Assembly (NCBI GenBank): GCA_029624765.1
Contig: JARSSO010000027.1
Span: forward strand, 34,921-98,920
Direction: 5' to 3'
DNA: 64,000 bases
Origin: Candidatus Contendibacter sp.
GTDB taxonomy: Bacteria; Pseudomonadota; Gammaproteobacteria; Competibacterales; Competibacteraceae
Of this stretch, positions 38,822 to 48,734 are shown one piece after another. A model generated the notes under the pieces. It was not told where the DNA came from. It searched no databases and was given only the letters and a program-made list of their open reading frames with translations. The translations under genes and the position numbers were made by a program. The number at the start of each line of letters is the position of its first letter. The stretch's first letter is position 1.

Positions 38822-41551
38822 ATGCATACCAACCATTTTGGACTTGACGAAAAATCGTTTAGCCCGAGAGATCCGCGCGGGTTTTATCGCAACGCGGACT
38901 TCGACACCGCTTGCGCCACCCTTCTGCGGGGCATCCGGACCCGGCGAGGACTCCTGCTGTTGACGAGCGAGGCCGGACTCGGCAAAACCTCGCTCCTGCA
39001 CCGCTGCATGGCGGAAGCCGACGATATCCGCTTCATCCTGCTCGGCAACCCTCGGCTTGACTTCTCCGACATCCTCAATTATCTGTGCGCCGACATGGAA
39101 TTGCGAGGCGACGAATCGAATATCGAGCGACAAAGCCGGCAATTGCGCGACGCGCTGGCCACGCGCGCCAGCCGGGGCCAGGCGGTCGCCCTGCTCATCG
39201 ACGACGCCCATCACCTCCGCGTCGGCGCCTTGCTGCGGCTATGGGAATTCGTGGAGGGGTCGGCGGTCGAGGCCGGCCAGCGTCTACAGGTCGTGCTGGC
39301 GGGGCTGCCGGAGATCGAGGGCAAGTTGCGCCAACCCGAGCTGCGCCCGCTCCAAAAATCCCTCCAGGTTCATTGCCGTCTTGAACGGCTGAGCCCAATG
39401 GAAACGGGCCTGTTCGTCGCCCACCAGTTCAGGGCCGCTGGCCACCCCGACGACCGGCTGTCGTCGGCCATGATCGAACGGATCGCTCACCATGGCCAGG
39501 GCGTGCCGCGGACCATCGCCCTGTTGTGCGACACGGTCCTGCTGCTGACCAGTTTGCAGTCCGAGCGCGAGATCACCCCGACGCTGGTGGACGAAGCCGC
39601 GCGAAACTGTTTTCTCAGCGATTCCGCCCCCGCCACGCCCGCCACGCCCGGCGGCGGCGGCGAATTCGACCTGGCCGGGACGGAGCTGGATTTCGACTTC
39701 GATTTCGCTCTGGACGAGACGCCCGCCGCCGAACAAACCGTCGCCCTCGCCCCCAAACCGGCGAAAACCACCCCGATCCAAGCCCATGCCTCGCAAGCAG
39801 CAAGCATGACCGCGAACGCCGGCTCCGCCTCCGCGCCCGCGCCGGCCAAATCCCCACCCTCCCCTGCCCCCGCGATCACCCTGGCTAAATCCACCCCCAC
39901 GCCTCCGCCAGCCAAACCGGCTTCCGCGTCGGCTCTCTTGCCTCCCTTGCGCGCATTCCTGCAATTGCTCGACGAAATCGCCGCGAAACAGGACCACAAG
40001 AACGCGCGGGACCGGGAAGTCTTTCGTCGATTTCGCCATCGCTATCAGTGGCTGGCGCGCAATGCTCCCGCCGCGTGGCTGACCCACTACGAACAGCGGA
40101 TGACACGGCTGGCCGAAAGTCAACAGCCGATGCTGGTGGCCCTGACCATCACTCCGCACGCCGGGCCGGAACCCGGCGGCACCCTGGGCGCCCTGCTGAT
40201 CAACCCCAGTTGGTGGCTGTACCGGGAAATCCGCGTGCGGCTGCGCGGCGCCGATCTGGAATTCACCAACGGCGGTCAGATGCTCTCTCTGCGCCTGCTC
40301 GATGGCCGGGACGCCCAACCGGTGTATCTCGATTACCGGCTGACGCGGGTCGAACCAGGGCCAGCCACGTTGCAACTGGAACTCGATCTGCTCGACCACC
40401 GGGGAACCTGGCATGCCTATCGTGGCCCGGACGAAATCCGGCTGGCTCCGCCGCGCCGAAGCGAGACCACCTGGGGCACTGGCCAGGAGGTCTCGCTCAC
40501 TCCGGGGCACGAGCAATTCTGGCTGGATACTCCGGAGCCGCGAACCGATACCGTCGCCCTGGTCGGGGCGACCGGCGATTCAAGCTTCACGTTGCCGCTC
40601 AAATTGACGGTGGACGATGAGCGCACCCATCGCCTGCGGGCATCGGTCACCGCCACCCATCAGGCGCTCGGTCGCGGCACCACGCTCAGCCGGGCGCTGC
40701 TGCTGGTCGCCGATCCCACCCAGGCCCCGGCGCGGATCGAATTGGTGTCGCGCCCCTTCATCATCCTGGGGCGCTACAATCCCAACACGGGCGCGGGCTT
40801 TGGCGATTTCGCCCTGGGTTTCGTCCCGGAATACACCCGAATCTCCCGCTTGCACGCCGTGATCTGCGCCTTGGGCGACCAGTTGGCGCTGATGCCGGCC
40901 AGCGACCAGGACCGAACCTATACCGGCCAGAACGGCCAGCGGCTGGCGCGCGGCCAATGGCGCCTGCTGGAAGCAAACGATAACCTGGATATCTGTGATC
41001 TATACCGCCTCAAGCTGACTCTGGTCTGGGATCGCCATGGGGAGCGTGACCTGGCCTTGGACTGGGATCCGCAGGAACCGCGCGACAAGTTCGGCCATTA
41101 TCTGCTCGACCTGGTCGACGCCCTGCACCAGCGCGACCGGCAAAGCGGCAACGAGGACGCGCGGGCCATACTGAGAAACCGCTACGCCAACCTGGTATCG
41201 ATTCAGGACCGGGTCGCCGAGATCAATGGCGTCGGCAATCCGGGAACCTTGTTGCACGCGCGGTTCGAGCGCGACGACGAGGCCAGCCGGCAGGTCGTCC
41301 ATTATTACGTGCCCAAGTGGCTGTCGCTAGGCAGTTCCCCGCAGGCCGGCCTGCCAATCGCCGCCGCCGGGGTGGCGCCACTGCACGCCGAGTTGCTGTT
41401 CCGGGAAGGCATGTACTGGATTCAGAACCTGGCGGGGCCAGGCTCGGTTCAGGTTGGCTGTCACGGACTGGCGACCAACGAGGTGCTGGCCCTGGAAACG
41501 GGCGATGTGTTGACGATCGGCGCGGCCCGGTTCGAATTCGAGGCCTATTGA
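38822..41551 (+). CDS. ExeA-like AAA ATPase fused to two FHA-like domains
   Basis: 909 residues. Residues 1-270 resemble GspA/ExeA-type AAA ATPases: MHTNHFGLDEKSFSPRDPRG, Walker A TSEAGLGKTSLL (49-60) and Walker B ALLIDDAHHL. An Ala/Pro-rich linker follows (about 280-375), then a helical and beta-rich middle (380-630). FHA-like domain 1 is at about 640-735 (FIILGRYNP, ISRLHAVICAL), and FHA-like domain 2 at about 825-909 (WLSLGSSPQAG, PLHAELLFREGMYWIQNLAG). FHA domains bind phosphothreonine, so ATP-driven remodelling guided by kinase signals is a fair guess. No kinase or phosphatase gene adjoins it. ATG 38822 follows AGGAGG by five bases. Confidence 0.72.
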   Translation: MHTNHFGLDEKSFSPRDPRGFYRNADFDTACATLLRGIRTRRGLLLLTSEAGLGKTSLLHRCMAEADDIRFILLGNPRLDFSDILNYLCADMELRGDESNIERQSRQLRDALATRASRGQAVALLIDDAHHLRVGALLRLWEFVEGSAVEAGQRLQVVLAGLPEIEGKLRQPELRPLQKSLQVHCRLERLSPMETGLFVAHQFRAAGHPDDRLSSAMIERIAHHGQGVPRTIALLCDTVLLLTSLQSEREITPTLVDEAARNCFLSDSAPATPATPGGGGEFDLAGTELDFDFDFALDETPAAEQTVALAPKPAKTTPIQAHASQAASMTANAGSASAPAPAKSPPSPAPAITLAKSTPTPPPAKPASASALLPPLRAFLQLLDEIAAKQDHKNARDREVFRRFRHRYQWLARNAPAAWLTHYEQRMTRLAESQQPMLVALTITPHAGPEPGGTLGALLINPSWWLYREIRVRLRGADLEFTNGGQMLSLRLLDGRDAQPVYLDYRLTRVEPGPATLQLELDLLDHRGTWHAYRGPDEIRLAPPRRSETTWGTGQEVSLTPGHEQFWLDTPEPRTDTVALVGATGDSSFTLPLKLTVDDERTHRLRASVTATHQALGRGTTLSRALLLVADPTQAPARIELVSRPFIILGRYNPNTGAGFGDFALGFVPEYTRISRLHAVICALGDQLALMPASDQDRTYTGQNGQRLARGQWRLLEANDNLDICDLYRLKLTLVWDRHGERDLALDWDPQEPRDKFGHYLLDLVDALHQRDRQSGNEDARAILRNRYANLVSIQDRVAEINGVGNPGTLLHARFERDDEASRQVVHYYVPKWLSLGSSPQAGLPIAAAGVAPLHAELLFREGMYWIQNLAGPGSVQVGCHGLATNEVLALETGDVLTIGAARFEFEAY

Positions 41552-41651
41552 GCCTGGCCTTTCCCGGCGCGATTGGCTTTTGACCGTCGGCATAATAGAC
41601 TTCCGGCCCGCTCGTCCGATAACCCATCATCAGTCGCCAGGAGTTCGTTCA

Positions 41652-42047
41652 GTGGAAATGAAGAACATCGCGCAAATGCTTCGGTCCTTCCGGGACGATC
41701 TGCCCCATTCCAGCAAGACCGCCGCCGCCATCGACCGGGGCGCCAGCCTGGAGGAAATCTCGGAACTGGCCGAGGAAGAGGGTCTGCACAAGCTGGCTTC
41801 GGTGTTGTTCGAGGCCGAGCAGGAAGCGTTGCGGGAAGGGCCGGACGCGGTCGAGAACCCGGCCGAGGCCACGAACTCGTACCTTCACGAGGTTCGCAAG
41901 GAACTGCCGGCGGGCAGTAAAACCGCCGCCGCCATCGACCGGGGTGCTTCGTGGGAAGAAATCTCCGAAACCGCCGAAGAGGAAGGTCTGCACCAAATCG
42001 CCTCGGTGTTGTTCGAGGCCGAGCAGGAACAATTGCGCGCTCCCTAA
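41652..42047 (+). CDS. small acidic protein built of two tandem repeats
   Basis: 131 residues starting at GTG 41652, which has AGGAG 8 bases upstream (an ATG at 41658 is the alternative). Two copies of a roughly 43-residue unit: SKTAAAIDRGASLEEISELA then EEEGLHKLASVLFEAEQEAL, and again SKTAAAIDRGASWEEISETA then EEEGLHQIASVLFEAEQEQL. Each unit looks like a helix pair rich in Glu and Ala. No family is recognised. It lies about 100 bp after the AAA-FHA gene on the same strand and may be part of its system. Confidence 0.68.
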   Translation: MEMKNIAQMLRSFRDDLPHSSKTAAAIDRGASLEEISELAEEEGLHKLASVLFEAEQEALREGPDAVENPAEATNSYLHEVRKELPAGSKTAAAIDRGASWEEISETAEEEGLHQIASVLFEAEQEQLRAP

Positions 42048-42162
42048 GTAGCTCCAAGCGCGGCGGTTGCCGCGCGTCGCGGACTTCCTTCGCAACCCCC
42101 CTGGTTTCCTCCCCCCGCCGACTTTCCGGACTGCCGCCCGCCGGGCGACGAGAGGAATTATA

Positions 42163-42816
42163 ATGCCCGTCCATGGTCATCCCGGCGTCGCCGTTGAGCA
42201 GCATCCACGATCAGGTAGGATCATGAAACGTCTGGTCAAGGTTTTTCTACGCAGCCCTGGCGCCGCCTCGCTGGCGCTGTTTACCCGCGAAATCTGGGCT
42301 AATCCGCGGGCCATGGGCGCGGCCTGTCCCAGCGCCCCCGCTCTGGCGAGCGGCATGGCGGCGCGCGTGCCGCTGGAGCGGGACGGGCTGGTGGTCGAAC
42401 TGGGAGGAGGAACCGGCGCGGTCACCGCCGCCCTGCTCAAGCACGGCGTGCCGCCCTGGAAGCTGATGGTGGTGGAACGCTCGCCCACCCTGGCTCATCA
42501 TTTGCGTCAGCGGTTCCCGCAACTGCGCGTCATTCAGGGCGACGCCGCCCAGTTGGGCCACCTATTGGGCCACCCCCGGCCGCGCCTGAACAGCATCGTG
42601 TCCAGCCTGCCGCTGCGCTCCCTGCACCCCGCCACCACCCGGGCCGTCGCCCAGCAATTCGAAACCCTGCTCGAACCCGGCAGCCTGCTGGTGCAATTCA
42701 CCTATGATCTGCGCGGTACTCACGTCCGCCTGCTGCCCGGCTTCCGGCGGCTGTCCGGCAAGATCGTCTGGAGCAACCTGCCGCCGGCGCGGGTGGAAAC
42801 CTTCGAGCGGGCCTGA
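42163..42816 (+). CDS. PmtA-like SAM-dependent methyltransferase (phospholipid N-methyltransferase-like)
   Basis: 217 residues. Similar to short PmtA-type enzymes that methylate phosphatidylethanolamine and to KsgA-like folds. FLRSPGAASLALFTREIWA is the membrane-near lead, VVELGGGTGAVTAALLKHG the SAM-binding motif I, and SSLPLRSL the motif IV position. AGAGG is 7 bases before ATG 42163; a start at 42223 (MKRLVKV) would also give a full domain. The substrate is not certain. The stop directly abuts the convergent pta stop. Confidence 0.75.
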   Translation: MPVHGHPGVAVEQHPRSGRIMKRLVKVFLRSPGAASLALFTREIWANPRAMGAACPSAPALASGMAARVPLERDGLVVELGGGTGAVTAALLKHGVPPWKLMVVERSPTLAHHLRQRFPQLRVIQGDAAQLGHLLGHPRPRLNSIVSSLPLRSLHPATTRAVAQQFETLLEPGSLLVQFTYDLRGTHVRLLPGFRRLSGKIVWSNLPPARVETFERA

Positions 42817-44976
42817 TCAACGCCCGCCGCGTTCCCGCTCGCGGGTCTGCTCGGCCTGAATCGCGGTCAGGGCGACGGTGAACACGATGTCTTCCACCAG
42901 CGCCCCACGCGACAGATCGTTGACTGGCTTGTTCAAGCCTTGCAGCATCGGGCCGATGCTGATCACCTCGGCGCTGCGCTGCACCGCCTTGTAAGTGGTG
43001 TTGCCGGTATTCAGATCCGGGAAGATGAACACCGTGGCCCGGCCCGCCACCCGGCTGTCTGGAGCCTTGCTCTCCGCCACTTCCTTGATGGTCGCCGCGT
43101 CGTACTGCAAGGGGCCGTCGACCAGCAGATCGGGCCGCCGCTCGCGGGCGAGCCGGGTTGCTTCCTTGACCTTGTCCACGTCGCTGCCGCTGCCCGAGGC
43201 GCCGGTGCTGTAGCTCAGCATCGCCACGCGCGGCGTGATCCCGAAAGCCAGAGCCGAATCGGCGCTCTGGATGGCGATGTCGGCCAGCTCCTCGGCGCTG
43301 GGGTCGATGTTGATGGCGCAGTCGCCGTAAACCAGCACCTGTTCGGGCAGGCACATGAAAAAGATCGACGACACCAGCCGCGCCCCGGGCGCGGTCTTGA
43401 TCAATTGCAGGGCCGGGCGGATGGTGTTGGCGGTGGTATGCACCGCGCCGGACACCAGTCCGTCCACTTCGCCCAAGTGCAGCATCATGGTGCCCAGCAC
43501 CACGGCATCGTGCAGTTGTTCCTCCGCCAGCCCCGGCGTCAATCCCTTGTGCCCGCGCAATTCCACCATGGCGTCGATGTAACGCCGGTCGATCTGGGTC
43601 GGGTCGATGATCTCGATATCCGGGGGGATGGTCATGCCGCGCCGCGCCGACAACCGGCGCATGCGCCCAGCGTCGCCCATCAGCACGCAGCGGGCGATGC
43701 CCCGCTGGTGGCAGATGATCGCCGCTTCGATGGTGCGCGGCTCATTGCCCTCGGGCAAGACGATGCGCTTGTTGGCGTGACGGGCGCGCTCGACCAGCAT
43801 GTGCCGGAACGCCGGCGGACTCAGCCGGCGCTCGGCGAGGGCAGTCAGCAGCGGCTCCTTCCAGGCCAGGCTGATGTGCGCGGCCACCGCCTCGGTGGCG
43901 CGCTGCATGCGGTCGCGGTCGTCGATGGGTACTTCCAGGTTGATGTAGGGCAGGTACAGCACCGATTGCATGGTGGTGTAGGGAATGGTCAGCACCGGCA
44001 GACCGGCGTCGAGCGCCGGCCCGCACAGCTTCCAAATCCGCGGGTCGGGCTTGAGGCCGCCGGTCAGCAGGATGGCCGCGATGCGGGTGCCGCTGATTGT
44101 CGCCATGCAGACCGCCAGCAGCAGGTCGTCGCGGTCGCCCGGGGCGATCACCATCGCGCCAGGCCGCAGATCCTGACAACTGTTGGCGAGGGTGCGGGCG
44201 CCCAGCGCCACATGGGTGACGCGCCGGTCCAACTGGCCCTCGTTGATCGCCTGGGCGTCGATCATGTGCATAATGTCCCGCACCCGCGGCGCGATCAGTT
44301 CGCGCTGCCAGGGAATGCAGCCAATCAACTTGAAGGTCTCCGGCCAGTGGCGGACGCACTCGGCTCGGAATTCGGCTTCGTGGCTGATGCCGGAACCATT
44401 CTCGGCGCGGCTGAAGTCGAAACGGATATGGCCGGCTGGATCCACCGGCGCGTCGACCAGGTTGAGAATGCAGCCCAGCAGCCGTTCGTGGTGGATGCCG
44501 CCGTAGGCGCGGGCCACCACCTCCACGGCGTCGGCCACCTGGCGCGGCGTGTCGTGACCGGGCGCGGCGACAATGATGACCTTGGCGTCCAGGCTCTGCG
44601 CCATTCGGGCGTTGAGGTGGGTGCCATAAGGCTGTTCCTCGGTGTCGACCAGTCCCTCGACCACGACGATGGCGGCGTGCTGAGCGGCCTGTTCGTAGCG
44701 GGCGATCACCTCTTCCAGAAGGATATTTTCCCGGCCGTGGCCCAGCAGGTTCTCAGCCTCGGCCACCGGGATCGGTTCGGGCGGGGTCAGGCTGGTGACG
44801 ATGCGGGCCAGTCGAGTCGAGCGTTCCGGGCCGGTGTCGGTGGCGTGTGGCTGGCTGATCGGTTTGCAGAAGCCGACGGGAATGCCTTCGCGGTCGAGCG
44901 CGTGCACCAGACCGAGGGCGACGGTGGTCAGCCCGACCCGTTGCTCGGTGGGGACGACGAGAATGGCGGTGGTCAT
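42817..44976 (-). CDS. pta: phosphate acetyltransferase, long form
   Basis: 719 residues. Interconverts acetyl-CoA and acetyl phosphate. The N-terminal P-loop-like regulatory domain begins TAILVVPTEQRVGLTTVALG and a DRTGG-type middle domain follows (about 215-330). The catalytic C-terminal domain starts at about 395 with HMLVERARHANKRIVLPEGN and contains VDGLVSGAVHTTANTIRPAL and SYSTGASGSGSDVDKV. This three-part architecture is the long, allosteric form. No ackA is adjacent. AGGAAGG stands 7 bases before the ATG. Confidence 0.94.
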   Translation of the reverse strand: MTTAILVVPTEQRVGLTTVALGLVHALDREGIPVGFCKPISQPHATDTGPERSTRLARIVTSLTPPEPIPVAEAENLLGHGRENILLEEVIARYEQAAQHAAIVVVEGLVDTEEQPYGTHLNARMAQSLDAKVIIVAAPGHDTPRQVADAVEVVARAYGGIHHERLLGCILNLVDAPVDPAGHIRFDFSRAENGSGISHEAEFRAECVRHWPETFKLIGCIPWQRELIAPRVRDIMHMIDAQAINEGQLDRRVTHVALGARTLANSCQDLRPGAMVIAPGDRDDLLLAVCMATISGTRIAAILLTGGLKPDPRIWKLCGPALDAGLPVLTIPYTTMQSVLYLPYINLEVPIDDRDRMQRATEAVAAHISLAWKEPLLTALAERRLSPPAFRHMLVERARHANKRIVLPEGNEPRTIEAAIICHQRGIARCVLMGDAGRMRRLSARRGMTIPPDIEIIDPTQIDRRYIDAMVELRGHKGLTPGLAEEQLHDAVVLGTMMLHLGEVDGLVSGAVHTTANTIRPALQLIKTAPGARLVSSIFFMCLPEQVLVYGDCAINIDPSAEELADIAIQSADSALAFGITPRVAMLSYSTGASGSGSDVDKVKEATRLARERRPDLLVDGPLQYDAATIKEVAESKAPDSRVAGRATVFIFPDLNTGNTTYKAVQRSAEVISIGPMLQGLNKPVNDLSRGALVEDIVFTVALTAIQAEQTRERERGGR

Positions 44977-45092
44977 GGCCGTGCCTTCCTGGGTAAGCGA
45001 TGTTGCAGTGCAACGTAGCATATACCAGAATGGCTGGAGCGCCTAGCGGTCCCGTCGGCGCGATCCCATCGGCGACTCGGCGGCTCAAAGGT

Positions 45093-46204
45093 TCAGTACG
45101 GCGGCAGCAACCGCCGGAAGCCGTGCGCCAGCACGATTAGCAGGAAGGCCAGATTGCGCGCCGGAATCGCCGGCCAGCAATAGCGTACCGGCGCGGCCGG
45201 CTGGCCACTGGCCGCGCCGGCCGTCAATCGTTCGGCCAGGACGCGCAGCAACGGCAGCGAACGCGGCCAGTCGGCCACGCCTGCCCGCCAGGCTCCCGGA
45301 ATGCCCGGTTCCCCCACCGTCGCGCCTGCTAGCGCGCCGACAATCGCGCCGACCGTATCGGTATCGCCGCCGCAATCGAGCGCCGCCGTCAAGGCCCGCC
45401 GGTAATCGCCGCCATGCCGGAACCAGGCGTAGGCCGCGACGGGAACCGTGTGGTAGATGTAGCCCGTCACGCCCTTCTCCAATCCAAGTCGCTCCGCCAG
45501 TTCCGCAACGGTGCAATCGTCCCGCGCGGCGCGGTGGATGGTATCCGCCAGGGACAGCCAGTCATGGTCGTCCGGGCCACAGGCGCGCACCAGGGCGATG
45601 AACGCATCGAGAGAGGGAGGCTGGGTCAGCCGGTCGCGCACGATCCAAGCCGCCAGCTCGGCGATGGCGGTCGCTCCGGTCAGGGCCTTCGGGTCGGCAT
45701 GGGTGATACGGGTCGAGGCGGCGACATAGGCAGCTCGGCGCCGGGGATCGGCGGCGAAGAACGCGCCGATGAGCGCCACCCGCATCGCCGGACCGTTGCC
45801 AGCCGACCAGACGCCGCTACGGGTGGGCGGAAAACCCAGCCACAGCTTGAGAATCGCCCGCAGCGTGGCGAAACCGACGCCAGCAGGCAGAGACAGCAGC
45901 CAGCCGCGCAAACACCAGCCCAGGCGACGGGCGAACCGTTCCGGCGAGTTGGGATAACACAGCAGGCTTTGCGCCACGAAGATCGTATGTTCGGTATCGT
46001 CGCTGATCATGCCGCGACCAAAGACCAACCGATGTCGCCACTGGCCTTGATACAGCCGTTGCGCGCGCCAGCGAGACAACCCTTCCGCCGGCAGGCCCAG
46101 CGCATCGCCGACCGCCGCGCCCACCAGCAAGCCACGCAACCGGCAGGTCTGTTCGGCTATTTCGCGGGCTTCCCCGTTGGCGACGGTCGGCAACGCCACG
46201 ACCG

Positions 46205-46208
<4 letters not shown>
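45093..46208 (-). CDS. ADP-ribosylglycohydrolase family protein (DraG-like)
   Basis: 371 residues. The DraG/ARH fold uses two metal ions to cleave ADP-ribose from proteins or small molecules. Metal and substrate motifs are [11 protein letters not shown] near residue 37, [13 protein letters not shown] near 70, and [17 protein letters not shown] near 280. The C-terminal extension ends in a hydrophobic stretch, [12 protein letters not shown], that could be a membrane tail. The start overlaps the msrA stop (ATGA), so the two are cotranslated. No DraT or nitrogenase gene is nearby, so the target is unknown. Confidence 0.85.
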
Positions 46209-46852
<644 letters not shown>

Positions 46853-46988
46853 CGACATTCTCCGGGTACAAGGAACGAGCGGCGAATTTGACCGCGTCCC
46901 GCCCGGCGCGGTTCGCCGACAACGTGGCTTGCGAGCGCGAGCGCGGCGGGTAATGCTATAGGCGAATCCTCAACCCGGAGAATCTGCC

Positions 46989-47303
46989 GTGCGCAAAACC
47001 TTGTCCCTGACTTTTTGTTGCTTCAGTCTGCTGCCCTTGGCCGCGCTCGCCGCCAGTTACGACTGCACCCGCGCCAGCACCGCCGCCGAAATCGCGGTGT
47101 GCGACAACCCCGACTTGAACCGCATGGACGAGGACCTGGCGGTGACCTACCGTTCCCTGCTCGACCGCCTGCCGTCGCGCCAGGCTGCCCGCCTGCGCGA
47201 GGATCAACGTTCCTGGCTGGTCGCCCGCGACAGTTGCGGAGCGGATGTCCGCTGCCTCAAAGCCCGCTATCAGGAACGACTGGCGCGGCTGAACGAGTAT
47301 TGA
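46989..47303 (+). CDS. exported LprI/DUF1311-like protein
   Basis: 104 residues starting with GTG, which has GGAG 8 bases upstream. MRKTLSLTFCCFSLLPLAAL is a signal peptide, cleaved after ALAA or so. The mature part has YDCTRASTAAEIAVCDNPDL and RLREDQRSWLVARDSC, the pattern of the lysozyme-inhibitor LprI N-terminal domain family, with four Cys able to form two disulfides. Small periplasmic proteins of this type often guard against lysozyme. It is the last gene of normal composition before the AT-richer R-M insert. Confidence 0.8.
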   Translation: MRKTLSLTFCCFSLLPLAALAASYDCTRASTAAEIAVCDNPDLNRMDEDLAVTYRSLLDRLPSRQAARLREDQRSWLVARDSCGADVRCLKARYQERLARLNEY

Positions 47304-47351
47304 GCGATTACCGCCGCCGGAGGATCGGCCGAGCGGCGGTTATTCAATTTG

Positions 47352-47380
47352 TTGAGTTTTACATCATTTTGATGTAAAGT
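47352..47380 (+). promoter_or_regulatory. promoter with embedded operator for the RHH regulator
   Basis: TTGAGT (47352-47357) and TAAAGT (47375-47380) are 17 bp apart. The spacer and -10 are covered by a perfect palindrome TTTACATCA / TGATGTAAA (47358-47366 and 47370-47378, three-base gap). The RHH start is 25 bp downstream. A bound dimer would block RNA polymerase. Confidence 0.7.
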
Positions 47381-47405
47381 GATGCAAGAATTTTGGGTAT
47401 CCGCC

Positions 47406-47633
47406 ATGGCCAATCGTAAAGTTGCATCATCAACAGCTACCACGGAGCGCACAGTACGTGCATCCGTCAGTTTTCCCGAGCAGCACTATTTGGAACTTGA
47501 GCAGATTGCCAAGCGCCAAAAAGTTTCCATGGCGTGGGTAATTCGCGATGCCGTTGAAGAATATTTGAAAGCGCGCTGGCCTTTGCTGGAAAACTCCAAG
47601 TCATCAAGACCGGAAAGGGAAGAATCGCAGTGA
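47406..47633 (+). CDS. ribbon-helix-helix (CopG/Arc-type) regulator
   Basis: 75 residues. TVRASVSFPEQHYLELEQIA fits the beta-strand and first helix of an RHH domain, then VSMAWVIRDAVEEYL the second helix. Such proteins bind palindromic operators as dimers. It lies between a palindrome-bearing promoter and the methyltransferase gene (6-bp gap), the position typical of R-M controller proteins. Antitoxins share the fold, but no toxin gene adjoins. Base use is AT-richer than the flanks. Confidence 0.83.
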   Translation: MANRKVASSTATTERTVRASVSFPEQHYLELEQIAKRQKVSMAWVIRDAVEEYLKARWPLLENSKSSRPEREESQ

Positions 47634-47639
47634 GACTTT

Positions 47640-48734
47640 ATGAGTAACCGAGAACTGGATTTTCAGAATATTAAAATAGCTCTTGAAGAATCCGTTCGCG
47701 CATCGTCGACACAGGCGATGCTGGTGGAAGGCGATTCCCTGGCGCTGCTTCGGCAAATTCCCGATCAAAGTATTTCTCTGGTTTTAACTGACCCACCTTA
47801 TCATTCAACCAAAAAGCAGAATATTTACAACGACACCGCATTTGAAGAGGACAAGCATTACCTGGAATGGATGACTAAATACGCCAAGGAATGGCGTCGT
47901 GTGCTTAAGCCTAATGGATCTCTGTTCTGTTTCTGCGCTTCTTCAATGGCTGCCCGTCTGGAAGTGATATTTTCCAATGGCTTCAATATTCTTTCGCAAA
48001 TTGTCTGGACCAAGCCTAATGACCCTGGATTCGATGGATGGAAGCAGAAGATGAAAAAGGAGGCGCTGCGCCAATGGTATCCACATACCGAGCGCATTAT
48101 TTTCGCTGAACCGGCCAGCGAGGGAAATTTGCACCGCTCTCCATTTGGCCATTACCTTAAGGAGATGCGAGTCAAAGCAGGAATGAGCGCGCATGAACTG
48201 GCTGAACGAACCGGCTTGTATGGTCGAATCAACCATGGAGGGACGATTTCAAACTGGGAAGCAGGCCGCAACGTTCCCAGCCGAGAGCAATATGAAAAAG
48301 TCTGCATGGTTCTTTTGAGCACAGGTAAAATTGAATCCATACTTTCCTATGAAGACACCATTCGTCCATTTATCATGGATTCCTCAAAGGAATTCACGGA
48401 TGTCTGGAATTTTCCTTCGGTCCGCCCTTATCGGGGCAAACACCCCGCCGAGAAACCGGCGGCGTTACTTGAACATGCTATCCAGGCAACCACTTATCCC
48501 GGTGATATTGTATTGGATTGTTTCGGCGGTTCGGGCAGCACCGCAATTGCGGCATTGAAGCTTGGGCGGCGCGCAATCGTCATGGAAATTGATCCAGTCT
48601 GGGTTTCCCGAATAGCAGCGCGATTGGAGATCAGTAATAAAATAGATAAAAAACAACATGATATACCTCGTATTGTCACGGTAAATCCGGAAAAAAGAAC
48701 TTCTCAGCTTGGTCTCTTTTTAGGCGTAAAGTAA
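47640..48734 (+). CDS. type II DNA methyltransferase (beta class) with internal HTH
   Basis: 364 residues. Modifies adenine-N6 or cytosine-N4 in its target. Motif order is that of the beta class: catalytic VLTDPPYHSTKK at 49-60 first, SAM-binding VLDCFGGSGSTAIAALKLG at about 290-308 last. An insert of about 60 residues (about 168-228: HYLKEMRVKAGMSAHELAER, SNWEAGRNVPSREQYEKV) reads as an XRE-type helix-turn-helix within the target-recognition region. Partner endonuclease is convergent, and the two 3' ends overlap by 31 bp. Confidence 0.9.
   Translation: MSNRELDFQNIKIALEESVRASSTQAMLVEGDSLALLRQIPDQSISLVLTDPPYHSTKKQNIYNDTAFEEDKHYLEWMTKYAKEWRRVLKPNGSLFCFCASSMAARLEVIFSNGFNILSQIVWTKPNDPGFDGWKQKMKKEALRQWYPHTERIIFAEPASEGNLHRSPFGHYLKEMRVKAGMSAHELAERTGLYGRINHGGTISNWEAGRNVPSREQYEKVCMVLLSTGKIESILSYEDTIRPFIMDSSKEFTDVWNFPSVRPYRGKHPAEKPAALLEHAIQATTYPGDIVLDCFGGSGSTAIAALKLGRRAIVMEIDPVWVSRIAARLEISNKIDKKQHDIPRIVTVNPEKRTSQLGLFLGVK

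Noticed and set aside
39620..39950. Low-complexity Ala/Pro/Ser coding stretch
   Set aside because: Looks like an interdomain linker of the AAA-FHA protein, not a repeat element.
42940..45018. 692-codon plus-strand frame opposite pta
   Set aside because: Antisense shadow of pta with no recognisable motif.
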